Part shown: piece by piece, positions 44,281 to 54,103 of the stretch | How the letters are laid out: each line of letters starts with the position of its first letter | Position numbering within the stretch: position 1 is the stretch's first letter | Assembly: GCA_017545045.1 (NCBI GenBank) | Contig: JAFYDA010000051.1 | Span: forward strand, 40,051-104,050 | DNA from: Prevotella sp. | GTDB taxonomy: Bacteria > Bacteroidota > Bacteroidia > Bacteroidales > Bacteroidaceae | Direction: 5' to 3' | DNA: 64,000 bases | The notes under the pieces: generated by a model | Database searches by the model: none | What the model was told of the DNA's origin: nothing | Seen by the model: the letters and a program-made list of their open reading frames with translations, nothing else | Program-made: the position numbers and the translations under genes

Positions 44281-45751
44281 AATTCGTTCCTGTTAGTGTC
44301 AGTAAATGATAATAGGTGGCCCAATACTTTTCGAGGGCCGACAGATACTGGTTGTAGGCCTCGTCGCGCCGGTTCTGTGCCAGCGTATAGGTATTGATGT
44401 CGCAGAGGCCGTTGGCATAGTTCTCAGCGTTCATCTCAAACACCTCGTCGGCCATGGTCATAGCCTGAGTGGTCCGTTCTAACAGCTGACGGTAGGTATT
44501 GATATTGTGCAGGGTTGAGGTGACATCTTCCCTCAGCGAGCGCTCCGCCTCATTGAGTGTACGCTCCTCGCGCTCCACCCATGCCTGAGCGGCAGCATGG
44601 CGGTTCTTGGCTGCCCCGTGATCCATCAGGGGCACACTGAGTGTGACGGCACCTAAGGCATAGAGCCGTTGGTCGCGGTAGGCACGCCCGATGACGTTGT
44701 CGACCTGCTGCATACCAACGTTGACATCCAACGACACATTGACACCTTTCTCCTTCTGCGCCTTCTGCTCCTGCTGGCGCGACTCGGTGAGTGTGGCTAT
44801 CTGGTGCTGGTAGGCGGGACTGTTGGCCAAAGCCAGATCGATGGCCTCAGCGGCTGTCAGCGAGATGGTTTTTGGCTCCTGTGGGAACTGCAGGCGCATG
44901 GATAATGACAGACTGTCGCCATCAAGTCGCAAGAAGGATGCCAGACGGGTGCGCGCCTCCTCTTCAGCCGTTTGCGCCATGGACAATGCGTTGGCGGCAT
45001 TGACGCGCTGCAACTCCAATGAACGCAGCTCAGCCATCGTCACCATGACGATGCTGGCTTTTTCACGGGCGATGGCATAGAGGGTGTCGGCTGCTTGCAG
45101 ATTACGACGATACATGTCGGCCTGGCCTTGTGCGCAGACCAGACGGAAAAAGCGCCGCGTCACCTCTTCGGCGATGGTGTTCATGTCGTACTGGTGCTGC
45201 TGACGGGCAGCCTTCAGCCGCTGGTCTTCAACGGCTTTCTCCCAGCGATAGGGATTATAGCCCAGAAGTGTCTGGCGGTAGCCCACCAGAATAGGAGCCG
45301 CCATGAACTGACGGGCATAATCTTTATCGGATTTGAAATATTCTGTCCAGATGGCCTGCGTGCCGACGTATGCCTCACCGCCCCAGTTCAGCATCTTTTG
45401 GGACAGCGTGACGCTAGCCGCAGCCGACAGGTTGTCGTAGTTACGCAGATAGACATAGTCGCGAGAGAGGTCGCTGACAAGCCTGTAGTAGTTGGGGGCT
45501 ACACGCAGGTTGAGTTGCGGTTTGCGTAAGGCCATGAATTCATCGTAGTGCAGTTGGTAGTAGTTGTACTCATGCTGACTCTGGAAGGCGATGATTGTAC
45601 TGTCCTGGGCGTGGCGGATGGCCTGGTCAAGGCTCAGCTTCGTCTGCGCATTGCAATTGAGAGTTGAGAATTGAAAAATGAGAATTGCTGCGCACAGCGA
45701 CAAGCGCAACATCCACCATCTAAATCCTCTTATATAATAATATGTAATCAT
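44279..45751 (-). CDS. TolC-family outer-membrane efflux protein (exporter operon)
   Basis: 490 residues; a start at 45712 (MLRLSLC) is also plausible and gives a shorter signal peptide. The signal region (LRLSLCAAILIFQFSTLNCNAQ) is partly encoded by an AATTGA repeat (45651-45689). Two TolC-type repeats of helices and strands are seen: LSLDQAIRHAQDSTIIAFQ, LRVAPNYYRLVSD, and later AEAIDLALANSPAYQHQIATL, NVSLDVNVGMQ, LYALGAVTLSVPLMDHGAAKN. The helical stretches NEAERSLREDVTSTLHNI and NGLCDINTYTLAQNRRDEAYN are typical. It forms the outer-membrane tunnel for the ABC exporter encoded just upstream (19-bp gap). Confidence 0.9.
   Translation of the reverse strand: MITYYYIRGFRWWMLRLSLCAAILIFQFSTLNCNAQTKLSLDQAIRHAQDSTIIAFQSQHEYNYYQLHYDEFMALRKPQLNLRVAPNYYRLVSDLSRDYVYLRNYDNLSAAASVTLSQKMLNWGGEAYVGTQAIWTEYFKSDKDYARQFMAAPILVGYRQTLLGYNPYRWEKAVEDQRLKAARQQHQYDMNTIAEEVTRRFFRLVCAQGQADMYRRNLQAADTLYAIAREKASIVMVTMAELRSLELQRVNAANALSMAQTAEEEARTRLASFLRLDGDSLSLSMRLQFPQEPKTISLTAAEAIDLALANSPAYQHQIATLTESRQQEQKAQKEKGVNVSLDVNVGMQQVDNVIGRAYRDQRLYALGAVTLSVPLMDHGAAKNRHAAAQAWVEREERTLNEAERSLREDVTSTLHNINTYRQLLERTTQAMTMADEVFEMNAENYANGLCDINTYTLAQNRRDEAYNQYLSALEKYWATYYHLLTLTGTN
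45651..45689 (-). repeat. AATTGA-type repeat encoding part of a signal peptide
   Basis: Iterations of CAATTCTC and TCAATTG encode ILIFQFSTLNCN, the hydrophobic core and cleavage region of the TolC-like signal peptide. The text resembles the repeat inside asnB. Confidence 0.75.
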
Positions 45752-45770
45752 AATTATTAATCCATCATTC

Positions 45771-47855
45771 TTATTCCTTAATTACCAACTGGTCCTTCAC
45801 CTCCTCATAGCTGCCGTCTGCCGCCACACGTCCGTCGCGCAGAACAATCACGCGGTTGCACTGCTGGATGGTACTCAGGCGGTGGGCAATGACAACACGT
45901 GTACACTTCAGTTTAGCAAGACTCTCGGTGACAATATGCTGACTGATATTGTCAAGCGCCGATGTAGCCTCGTCAAGGAAGAGAATCCTCGGCTTCCTCA
46001 CCAGTGCCCGGGCGATGAGGATGCGCTGCCGCTGTCCGCCGGAGACACCCTTACCATCCACACTGATGGGTGTCTTCATGCCCAAAGGCATCCGTTCGAT
46101 GTCCTTGTCGAGGGCTGCCATGCGTGCGGCCTCCCAGGCGTCTTCCTCCATCAGCAAGGGGTTGTCAAAGATGATATTATCGAGGATGGAACCCTCAATG
46201 AGCTTGCCGTCCTGCAGACAGATGCTGACGCAGAACTGGCGGAAACTGCGCAGATTGATCTCGCTGAGGTTGTACTGGTCATAGAAGATGGAGCCTGCAA
46301 GCGGATGCTCCAGCCCAAGCATCAGCCGGATCAGCGTACTCTTGCCGCAGCCCGAGGCTCCCAGGAGCGCCACGTAGTCGCCGCTGCTGATACTTAAATT
46401 CAGACCATCGAAAAGCAAAGGCATATTGTCAGAATAGCGGAACTTCAGACCACGTATATTCACCATACCTGAAATATGCTTCACAACTATCGCGTCACTC
46501 TTGTCTTCCAGCTTAGCCGTTATTATAGGCCGACATAGCCGTAGTTCTGGCAGCAGACGCGCAACATCCTTGGAAATGGTCTGCAACTGGTCAATAGCCC
46601 CACAGACGAGAGCTAGTACGGCACAATAGGCTATGTAGTCAGAGAGTGGAAGTTGATAGTGCCAGGCCGCCCACATCGTAATAATCATTGGCAGCAGTTT
46701 AAGGCAGAAGTTGATACCGGCCATATAGAAACTGGCTATAGGCTGAAAACTGCCGTTGGCATCAGCTGGAGCGTATGCCTTTGCCCATTGATAGAAAGCA
46801 CGGAACTCAGCTCCGCATGTCTTGATTTTCCCAATGCCGGAAAACAGTGAGAATAGTGTACCAATGAGATGGGAACTGCTGGCATTAACATTCAACTGGA
46901 CTTCTCTTGTATAATAGAACTGTAACAGAATGCCGACAAGCTGTATTGAGATAGCTGCCAGACCAGTGAAGAGCAGCGGTCCGCCATAGATGAAAAACTG
47001 AACGAACATGATGCCGGAGAAGAGAAAAGTCAGTATGGTCGACATGAAGCTGGCCGTGAGGCTGGCGCTGATACGCGAAACGGACAACACACGGTTGGAG
47101 AGGTCGCCTGGCGTAAACTCCTTGACAAACGAAATTGGCAAAAGCAGCAGGCGCGACATCATGGCCGTCTGCAAGGCGTATTCCACCTTGTCCTTGATGC
47201 GTACCACCACCAGATTGCGGGCTGTCTGCACCATCATCAGTCCGACGCACGCCCCGACAAGCAGTGTCGCGACGGGCAATATCTGGAAGATATCACCCGA
47301 TGGGATAATCTCAGAGAAAATCAGTTTACAGACATGTGGCGAGAACATGGTCAGCAGTATGACTCCTATACAAGCCAGAAAGCCATAGAGTGCGTCATAT
47401 ACGCTTAGTCGCTCCATACTGTAGTGCATGATGTCCTTCGCTGTCAGATTGTCGTCAGGGAAAGGATAGCAGAGTGTCAATGCCTCAGGCTTCAGCAGGC
47501 CGGTGCGCTTGTGTAACTTGATAATCTTGCCCGATTTGGGATGGCTGAAAGTATAGCTCGAAAAGCCAGGGGTCAACAGCACAGGAGTGCCATCCTCGGC
47601 CAGGAATCCCACCATCTTGCCCGTACACCGGTTCCACCAGCCGTCGGTCAGTGATATGCTACGGAAGAAGATGTTCTTGCCGTTCAGGAATAACTCCATA
47701 TCCTCAAGGTTCAATGGCATATCCTCACTGGTCCTCATCTGCCTCCACAATTTGCGATCGACCAAGGCACGGAAGATGTCCTGAGTCCTGCTCATGGCCT
47801 GACGGTCACCGTCCAAACGACGGGCTAACTGTTCTAGAAGCAGATTATGGTTCAT
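45771..47855 (-). CDS. NHLM-type peptide exporter, ABC permease/ATPase (ABC2 form)
   Basis: 694 residues. The N-terminal ~140 residues form a soluble domain (RSISLTDGWWNRCTGKMVGFL, TPVLLTPGFSSYTFSHPKSG) characteristic of the second ABC subunit of NHLM bacteriocin-type exporters. Six membrane segments follow (about 150-420). The ATPase domain has Walker A GASGCGKST (near residue 500), Q-loop SICLQDGKL, signature VSGGQRQR, Walker B ILFLDEATSALD and switch VIAHRLS. There is no C39 peptidase domain. It begins 5 bp after the partner ABC gene. The pair probably forms a heterodimer exporting a peptide or small protein; the cargo is not identified. Confidence 0.88.
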   Translation of the reverse strand: MNHNLLLEQLARRLDGDRQAMSRTQDIFRALVDRKLWRQMRTSEDMPLNLEDMELFLNGKNIFFRSISLTDGWWNRCTGKMVGFLAEDGTPVLLTPGFSSYTFSHPKSGKIIKLHKRTGLLKPEALTLCYPFPDDNLTAKDIMHYSMERLSVYDALYGFLACIGVILLTMFSPHVCKLIFSEIIPSGDIFQILPVATLLVGACVGLMMVQTARNLVVVRIKDKVEYALQTAMMSRLLLLPISFVKEFTPGDLSNRVLSVSRISASLTASFMSTILTFLFSGIMFVQFFIYGGPLLFTGLAAISIQLVGILLQFYYTREVQLNVNASSSHLIGTLFSLFSGIGKIKTCGAEFRAFYQWAKAYAPADANGSFQPIASFYMAGINFCLKLLPMIITMWAAWHYQLPLSDYIAYCAVLALVCGAIDQLQTISKDVARLLPELRLCRPIITAKLEDKSDAIVVKHISGMVNIRGLKFRYSDNMPLLFDGLNLSISSGDYVALLGASGCGKSTLIRLMLGLEHPLAGSIFYDQYNLSEINLRSFRQFCVSICLQDGKLIEGSILDNIIFDNPLLMEEDAWEAARMAALDKDIERMPLGMKTPISVDGKGVSGGQRQRILIARALVRKPRILFLDEATSALDNISQHIVTESLAKLKCTRVVIAHRLSTIQQCNRVIVLRDGRVAADGSYEEVKDQLVIKE

Positions 47856-47859
47856 GGCA

Positions 47860-49611
47860 TCAGGCGTATTTTAACAGATTACTATACAGGCCTTCCATCT
47901 GCCGCAGTTCATCATGGGTTCCGTGCTGGGTCACACGCCCTTGTTCTATCACGTAGATCTGGTCGCAGCCGGCGATGGTTTCCAGACGGTGGGCAATCAT
48001 TACAAGCGTCATACCCTGACTATAGATACTTTCCATCACCTTGGCCTCTGTATGCTGGTCAAGAGCCGAAGTCCCCTCGTCCATCAACAGGATGGTGGGT
48101 TCTTTGGCCAGTGCAGTGGCTATTTCTATACGCTGCCGCTGTCCACCGCTGAAGTTCTTGCCGTTTTCAGCCACAGTGCTTTGATAGGCTCCCGGACGTT
48201 CCATGATTTCCTGGTGAATCTGGGCATCATTACATGCCAGCACCATGGCAAAGTCTTCTATCGACTCGTCCCACATCTTGACGTTGTCGGCTATGGTTCC
48301 CTCAAAAAGCGTCACATCCTGATTCACCACAGAAACGGAATTGATAAAGCTCAAACGGTCAATAGCTTTGCGGGGCTTTCCGTCAAACAACACCTCTCCG
48401 TCCCATGGCTCATAAAGGCCAGATATAAGACTTAATATCGTGCTCTTACCACATCCGGAACTACCTACAAGGGCGATACGTTCTCCAGGCTTGATTTTCA
48501 GCGAGAAGTGGCTGAGGATGGGCGGCAGGCTGCGGTCGTAGCCAAAAGTCACGTCACGAAGTTCAATCTCGCCTGTCAGTTTGGCGACATCGGGCAACTC
48601 GTCATCAGCAGACAAATACAAAGGGGATGATTCACGGTTACAGTCGGTGACATCCTTAATGCGTTTGATGGATGAGTTGACTCTCATCACTAACATCATA
48701 GCGTCGATAGTCTTGTTGAGAGGCCAAATGGATTCATTAACAAGACCTTGTGAGGCCAAAAGCATACCAGGTGTCAGTTCGCCACGCAGAATATACCAAG
48801 CCCCCAGACAAAGGATAAGAGCATTGGTCAGATGCAGGACAAGGAGCGGAACTGAACTGATGAAAATGGTAATCGTAGACGTTTTCACTCGTGCATTCAT
48901 GGCCTGCACGTAGGTCTCATCCCATTGTGAGAAAAAGAACTGCTCTCCCCCCATTGACTTGATGGTCTCCAAGTTGCTCATCCCTGTCATCGTGATGTTC
49001 TGCAGTCTTGACTCCGTCACGTCCATATCCATGGCTTTCCTTTTCTGCAGTTTGGAGGTCGTACGTATCACATATAACAGCAACAGGACGGAGGACACAA
49101 CTACAATGCCCAGCTTCCAGTTGAAAAGCATAATCAGGCTGCAACTGATAACTGGTATGAGGAACGCGGCCACCGAAGGCAGGGCAAATTCCAGAAACCG
49201 GATGGTTTTGGCATTACTGGTATAACGTGCCACTAATTCGCCTGGTGAAAAACGTGCGAACATTGCCATCGGCAAACGAAGCACACTCCACAAATATCTT
49301 GAAGACATGGTAATGCCCAGTTTCGCACTGTCTTTCTTACGCTGTATCGAGAGCGAAATCCATGCAGCCAACTCCAGCACGAACAGCAAGATATAAATGA
49401 TTACCAGCGGCATGAACCATTCGGGATTCTTGTGGGTAATGATGCTGTCAGTAAATACCTGCTGGAACAGCGGTGGCAGCAGGCTTATTGCGTCACCAAT
49501 GACGTATGCCACAAGCCCGCTGACCACAAACATATAGTTGCCCTTCAGGAAATATCTGAGAGCGTCAAGCACTGACAGACCAGTCTTCTTCGAGTGTGGC
49601 TGCTCTTTCAT
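47860..49611 (-). CDS. NHLM-type ABC exporter partner without a C39 peptidase domain
   Basis: 583 residues: about 10 polar residues, six membrane segments (starting VLDALRYFLKGNYMFVVSG), then an ATPase domain with Walker A GSSGCGKST (near residue 383), signature FSGGQRQR, Walker B ILLMDEGTSALD and MIAHRLE. In known NHLM systems the first ABC subunit carries an N-terminal C39 cysteine peptidase that trims a double-glycine leader; here the protein starts directly with the membrane domain. Walker B has Gly where Ala is usual (DEG), while the catalytic Glu is kept. The start shares one base with the stop of the HlyD gene. It pairs with the downstream ABC gene. Confidence 0.87.
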   Translation of the reverse strand: MKEQPHSKKTGLSVLDALRYFLKGNYMFVVSGLVAYVIGDAISLLPPLFQQVFTDSIITHKNPEWFMPLVIIYILLFVLELAAWISLSIQRKKDSAKLGITMSSRYLWSVLRLPMAMFARFSPGELVARYTSNAKTIRFLEFALPSVAAFLIPVISCSLIMLFNWKLGIVVVSSVLLLLYVIRTTSKLQKRKAMDMDVTESRLQNITMTGMSNLETIKSMGGEQFFFSQWDETYVQAMNARVKTSTITIFISSVPLLVLHLTNALILCLGAWYILRGELTPGMLLASQGLVNESIWPLNKTIDAMMLVMRVNSSIKRIKDVTDCNRESSPLYLSADDELPDVAKLTGEIELRDVTFGYDRSLPPILSHFSLKIKPGERIALVGSSGCGKSTILSLISGLYEPWDGEVLFDGKPRKAIDRLSFINSVSVVNQDVTLFEGTIADNVKMWDESIEDFAMVLACNDAQIHQEIMERPGAYQSTVAENGKNFSGGQRQRIEIATALAKEPTILLMDEGTSALDQHTEAKVMESIYSQGMTLVMIAHRLETIAGCDQIYVIEQGRVTQHGTHDELRQMEGLYSNLLKYA

Positions 49612-50462
49612 TACTCAAGCTTTATCTTCAGATTACGGAACCGTGTCCGTGCAGACTCAAACAGATACTGGAACATGCTACGGCGCCTTGTCTCAGTGAG
49701 TACCGAGCAGTAGGTGCCAATGCCCATGCTCACATCAGCAGGCTCACCGAACGACCAGTCATAGTGCGTGGAGTTCTCTGGCAATCGCAGCAAGTCAATA
49801 CGCACCTCATAGACCACATCGCCCTGTTCCAACAACCGCTTGGCCAAGATGCTTGATTTCAGCGTCTGGCGCACCTCGTCGGCAGCGGCAGGATAGCGTA
49901 CCACCTGGGTGATACGCCCGCGTACATAACCTATTTCATCGCGCTTCTCGTCAGCAGGCCACACCTGGGCCTCCATACCTATGCGCAGGTCGCGCTGCGC
50001 CTCATTATCGGCGTAGGCAATGAGCTGGGTCTGCTGCAACTGTCCACCAGTAGCATCACCGTCAATCACACTCACAATAGGATCGAAGGCCTCGAAAGGC
50101 TCATTGTCCGTTTTTGTACTGATGACAAGTCCGTTCACCGTACTCGTCAGGAAGCTATGGCTGTCGCCGATGGATACCATTGCTACCGTCTGACCTTGAT
50201 GCACGCTGTCGCCATTATGAACCAGCATCGTACGCACCATTCCCTTGTTGGGCAGAGTGATGTCGGTGGTGCCCTGTACTGGAAACACAACACCCGAATA
50301 GTAGGCCTTGTCGCTGACATTTCCCAGGAAGCCCCACACGACAAAGGCAGCCAACAACACGATGATGGCAGCAGCCAGCAGATAGGTAGGAACTGCGGTC
50401 ACTCGAAGATGATCACTAATCTGCTCTGGCGATTGTGCTCTTTTGTCAGAATCTTCCTTCAC
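49611..50462 (-). CDS. NHLM-type HlyD membrane-fusion protein
   Basis: 283 residues from a GTG start; no in-frame ATG exists between it and the upstream stop. One membrane segment (LLAAAIIVLLAAFVVWGFLG, about 29-50) is followed by a biotinyl-lipoyl-like half (SGVVFPVQGTTDITLPNKGM, VHNGDSVHQGQTVAMVS) and a barrel domain (DLRIGMEAQVWPAD). There is almost no coiled-coil hairpin, as in the short HlyD proteins of NHLM peptide exporters. It is the first gene of the exporter set HlyD-ABC1-ABC2-TolC-adaptor-DUF4421, 47 bp after the PAP2 gene. Confidence 0.85.
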   Translation of the reverse strand: MKEDSDKRAQSPEQISDHLRVTAVPTYLLAAAIIVLLAAFVVWGFLGNVSDKAYYSGVVFPVQGTTDITLPNKGMVRTMLVHNGDSVHQGQTVAMVSIGDSHSFLTSTVNGLVISTKTDNEPFEAFDPIVSVIDGDATGGQLQQTQLIAYADNEAQRDLRIGMEAQVWPADEKRDEIGYVRGRITQVVRYPAAADEVRQTLKSSILAKRLLEQGDVVYEVRIDLLRLPENSTHYDWSFGEPADVSMGIGTYCSVLTETRRRSMFQYLFESARTRFRNLKIKLE

Positions 50463-50509
50463 AATTGTATCGATAGAGAAGAATCTTTCTCATTGTGATG
50501 ACAGGGTTT

Positions 50510-52354
50510 TCAGAAGTTAACCAGGAATGAAAGGCCTAATGTAAAATAGTTCATGTATTTACGGGTCTTGTACTCTCTGGCCTCCACTCCAAGACCGTCG
50601 GCGTACTCACCTGTATAGGTCATTTGTGCTAAGTCCATCAGGTAGCCGGCGCCGGAGGTCATACTCTTCTGCACAAAGTGGAAGGGGTCGTAAGTAGCCG
50701 TAAAGTCCTTGCGGGTATAGTCGTAGTCGCAATAGATACGCCAGGAGAAATTTGACTTGTAGCGATAGGTGAGTGAGAGGCCCGTGCCAAACGAGGTTGA
50801 CGACTTGGCGCCCACGGTCAGGTATTCCCAGTCGTCGGTCCATTTCTCACCCGTATTATTGGGATACTGTAGATCGTTAAGCAAATAGGTCGGTTCGCCA
50901 AAAGCATCCTGATGACCGGCACGGTTGTCGAGCATCAACGTGTAGTTGATGTCTTTCTTGTTGCCTTCGGCATGACCGTCGATGTCAAGCTCCTGTGTGA
51001 TGGAACGGCCGATCAGCGCCTTGGTGCCCAGTGAGAATTGGGTGCCGAGGGGCAGGTTGAAATAGACACCGACACTGCCCGTGAACTCGGTGATGTGGTC
51101 GCTCTTCACGATGCCGTAGCTGTCGGTGACGGGAGCGTTGTCATTCCAGGCACTCTCCGACTCTGTCCGATAGCCAACCTTGTTCAGGAACGTGCGCTCG
51201 TTCTCCGCACTGGTACCCCTATAGTCGCCGGGATAGGCAGCCTCATAGTGAGGCTGCAAGCCCTGCCAGGCATAATAGTCCTCGACAGCTACATAATTGG
51301 CAAAGTCGCCGAAGTCCTTGACCGACTGTGCCCTAATCCTGAGGCGACCACCCACGCCAACGTATTTGTTGAAGAAGTAGGCGCCCTCAGCATCCACCAC
51401 CGTGGCAGCACGGAACTGGAGGTTCACCGCCTCGCCTCCAGCATCAAACTCAAGATCCTTGTGGCCAAGACCCAGACCCATGGAAATGCTAAAGAACGAG
51501 GGAGTCTCTTTTTCAAGGATAAGGTCGTTGCGCAACAGTCCTTTTTGCTTGAACATCAGGTCGCAAAGAGCATAGCCTAACTCAGTGGACATGATACCGA
51601 TACCGGCACCCGACATCACATCACTAATCCAGTGGCGGTTGTTCAGCACGCGCATCACACCAGTGGCTGTAGCCACACCGTAGCCGGCTACCGACCACCA
51701 AGGGGAACGGGTCAGACCGTACTCCTTGTGCAACAGCGTAGCGCCTACAAACGACGTAGCGGTATGACCGGAGGGCCACGAGTTGGCCGTAGAACCGTCA
51801 GGACGCATTTCCTTGGCGGTATACTTGATACCATTGACGAAACCAGCCATAATGGCATACGACATACCGGCCGAGGCCAGCAGTCGAGGCCAGTCGCTGC
51901 GGCCTTCATAGCCGCCCAGTTTCAAACCGACCACCATAGCGGGGCCGAAGAACTGTGTATAGTCGTCGATACCGGTCTTGAAGTCGGTGAGCAGCTGCGT
52001 GTTCTTCTTACCGCCGCTCTCTGCCTTCTGGTTGACGCGGAACATCGCCTTGTCGCCCTTGAGGGCCCAGCCTGCTACGAAGAGGGGTATGCCGACGAAA
52101 GTCATGTCGTCCATGAACTTGTAGGCCTTGACATCTGGATTCGTCTTCGTCTTGAAGAAGTCAAAGTCGGGCTTCCACTTATGTTCCCCTAAGGCATCGG
52201 AAGAGATATTGTAATCAAGAGGCTTGACTTCCAAAGCTGTCAGTTCAGCCTTCATTTCGGGTACTTCGAGTGTAAGGGGATCCATGTCCCAATAGTTATC
52301 CGCTTTGGCCTGACAAGTCAAGACAAGAGCGATGAGTAATAATAACTGTTTCAT
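50510..52354 (-). CDS. PAP2-family phosphatase fused to an outer-membrane-like barrel
   Basis: 614 residues with a signal peptide (LLLLIALVLTCQAKA). The PAP2 domain (about 100-270) has the three phosphatase motifs: KYTAKEMRP, SWPSGHT (with the catalytic His) and RVLNNRHWISDV. The C-terminal 330 residues are rich in alternating aromatic strands (ATVVDAEGAYFFNKYVGVGG, TGLSLTYRYKSNFSWRIY, FTLGLSFLVNF) and end in Phe, the pattern of a beta-barrel. Such fusions in Bacteroidota may act on lipid phosphates such as lipid A or undecaprenyl diphosphate at the outer membrane; substrate is not shown. It lies between the antiporter and the exporter genes, all in one direction. Confidence 0.88.
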   Translation of the reverse strand: MKQLLLLIALVLTCQAKADNYWDMDPLTLEVPEMKAELTALEVKPLDYNISSDALGEHKWKPDFDFFKTKTNPDVKAYKFMDDMTFVGIPLFVAGWALKGDKAMFRVNQKAESGGKKNTQLLTDFKTGIDDYTQFFGPAMVVGLKLGGYEGRSDWPRLLASAGMSYAIMAGFVNGIKYTAKEMRPDGSTANSWPSGHTATSFVGATLLHKEYGLTRSPWWSVAGYGVATATGVMRVLNNRHWISDVMSGAGIGIMSTELGYALCDLMFKQKGLLRNDLILEKETPSFFSISMGLGLGHKDLEFDAGGEAVNLQFRAATVVDAEGAYFFNKYVGVGGRLRIRAQSVKDFGDFANYVAVEDYYAWQGLQPHYEAAYPGDYRGTSAENERTFLNKVGYRTESESAWNDNAPVTDSYGIVKSDHITEFTGSVGVYFNLPLGTQFSLGTKALIGRSITQELDIDGHAEGNKKDINYTLMLDNRAGHQDAFGEPTYLLNDLQYPNNTGEKWTDDWEYLTVGAKSSTSFGTGLSLTYRYKSNFSWRIYCDYDYTRKDFTATYDPFHFVQKSMTSGAGYLMDLAQMTYTGEYADGLGVEAREYKTRKYMNYFTLGLSFLVNF

Positions 52355-52380
52355 AGTCTTTAATTATTTAAGGTTGTTTT

Positions 52381-54102
52381 TTATTGTTCTCGTACATTAA
52401 GATTATCTGTAAATGTCTTGGTCAACCTATTGCTGCGCTTCTCAAGATTGGGCGACAAGAAGATATAGAGCGCAACAACCATCACGGCGAATATGCCGAG
52501 CAAGCCACTCATAGGCAGTGTATTGCCAATGATGTAGGCGATAATGGCGGCACCGATGGCAAGGCGCAGAATACCCCATGCCGTAAGCTTGATACGTTCG
52601 ATGCGCCCTCCTTCATACCATAGCTTGTTGACGTTGTCACTATTGCCACCACGTCGCATCAGCGCCCAGAGGAAGGGTCCGCAGAGGGACAATGTGACAA
52701 AAGCGGTAACTAAGCCGGACCAGGGATTAGGCAGCAAACCGTAGATTATCGGTACTCCGTAATAGTACATGACGGCTATAATAGCCAGACAGAGCACACT
52801 GTTGATCAGCATAATGAGGATGAATTTCTTGAATTCAGAACGCCAGAGCAGGCGCATCGAGTCGGTCTCAAGTTCTTCGGCTTCTTCAGTATTGTTGCTC
52901 TCCATTTTCGTTCTCCACCGTTCCGGCAGGATGCGCGCCACCACGTTGTAGGCCGGCTCTGCCAAACGAATCATGTAAGGCGTTGTGAAGGTGGTGAATA
53001 CTGACACGGCCACTACGATGGGATAGAGGAACTCGCTGGTGACGTGCAAGGAGGTGCCTAAGGTAGCGAGGATGAAGGCGAACTCACCAATCTGCGTCAG
53101 CGAGAACGAACACTGCATGGCGGTCTTCAGCGTCTGACCAGAGATGAGGAAGGCACAGGTACTCAGCACGGTCTGTCCCAGCATGATGGCTGCGATGATG
53201 CAGAGGATGGGCACAATATACTCGATGATAAGTGCCACATCGACCATCATGCCGACAGACACGAAGAAGATGGCGCCAAAAAGATTCTTCACTGGAGCGA
53301 CCAGATGTTCAATCTGCTTGGCCTCGACAGTCTCGGACAGGATGCTGCCCATAACGAAGGCACCGAACGCAGCAGAGAAGCCTACGGCAGAGGCAAACAC
53401 CACCATGCCGAAGCAGAGGGCAAGGGCCGTGATGAGCATCGTCTCTTCGTTCATCAATGGCTTTGCCTTCCTCAAGAAGAGGGGGATAAGGTAGATGCCC
53501 ACCACAAACCAAAGAATCAGGAAGAACCCTAACTGCAGGATGGACGTGAGCATCTGCGTACCCTCAAACTCCTTACTGACGGCCAGTGTCGAGAGCATCA
53601 CCATCAGTACGATGGCAAGGATGTCCTCGATAATGAGCACGCTGAGCACGAGGCCAGCAAAACGTTCCTTCCGCAGGCCCATGTCATCGAAAGCCTTGAA
53701 GATAATCGTGGTCGATGACATGGCCAGCATACCGCCTAAGTAGATACAGTCCATATCGCTCCATCCAAAGAGATTACCTGTGAGCGAGCCGACATACATC
53801 ATGAAAAGGATAATGGCTATGGCGGCAATAATCGGTGCTGCACCCATCTTCAGGATTTTCTTGAATGAGAACTCCAGGCCAAGGGCGAACAGCAGGAAGA
53901 TGACACCAATCTCACTCCAAACGTGTACGCCATGCCCATCGGTGATACTGGGCATGTAGGGCATATTCGGCGAAGCGAGGAATCCTGCTACAATGTACCC
54001 CAGAACGATGGGCTGCTTAAGGCTCTTGAAAAGGAGCGTCATGACGCCTGCGCAAATCAGGATCAGCGCAAGGTCAGCTATGAGGGGCTCAAGCTGTGAC
54101 AT
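52381..54102 (-). CDS. CPA2-family cation:proton antiporter
   Basis: 573 residues with about 13 membrane segments. It begins LIADLALILICAGVMTLLF and has the KefB/CPA2 pattern: KQPIVLGYIVAGFLASP, GVIFLLFALGLEFSFKK, AMSSTTIIFKAFDD, SVLIIEDILAIVLM (paired acidic residues of the ion path) and SLTQIGEFAFILATLG. The C-terminal ~180 residues add further membrane segments after a charged loop (ESNNTEEAEELETD) instead of a TrkA-N domain, so there is no nucleotide gate. It would exchange K+ or Na+ for H+. It lies 28 bp after the efflux tolC gene and 26 bp before PAP2. Confidence 0.92.
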   Translation of the reverse strand: MSQLEPLIADLALILICAGVMTLLFKSLKQPIVLGYIVAGFLASPNMPYMPSITDGHGVHVWSEIGVIFLLFALGLEFSFKKILKMGAAPIIAAIAIILFMMYVGSLTGNLFGWSDMDCIYLGGMLAMSSTTIIFKAFDDMGLRKERFAGLVLSVLIIEDILAIVLMVMLSTLAVSKEFEGTQMLTSILQLGFFLILWFVVGIYLIPLFLRKAKPLMNEETMLITALALCFGMVVFASAVGFSAAFGAFVMGSILSETVEAKQIEHLVAPVKNLFGAIFFVSVGMMVDVALIIEYIVPILCIIAAIMLGQTVLSTCAFLISGQTLKTAMQCSFSLTQIGEFAFILATLGTSLHVTSEFLYPIVVAVSVFTTFTTPYMIRLAEPAYNVVARILPERWRTKMESNNTEEAEELETDSMRLLWRSEFKKFILIMLINSVLCLAIIAVMYYYGVPIIYGLLPNPWSGLVTAFVTLSLCGPFLWALMRRGGNSDNVNKLWYEGGRIERIKLTAWGILRLAIGAAIIAYIIGNTLPMSGLLGIFAVMVVALYIFLSPNLEKRSNRLTKTFTDNLNVREQ

Positions 54103-54103
54103 T

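Noticed and set aside
47860-49611. C39 bacteriocin-processing peptidase domain in the ABC protein
   Set aside because: The protein begins about 15 residues before the first membrane segment; no room or Cys/His motif for a peptidase.
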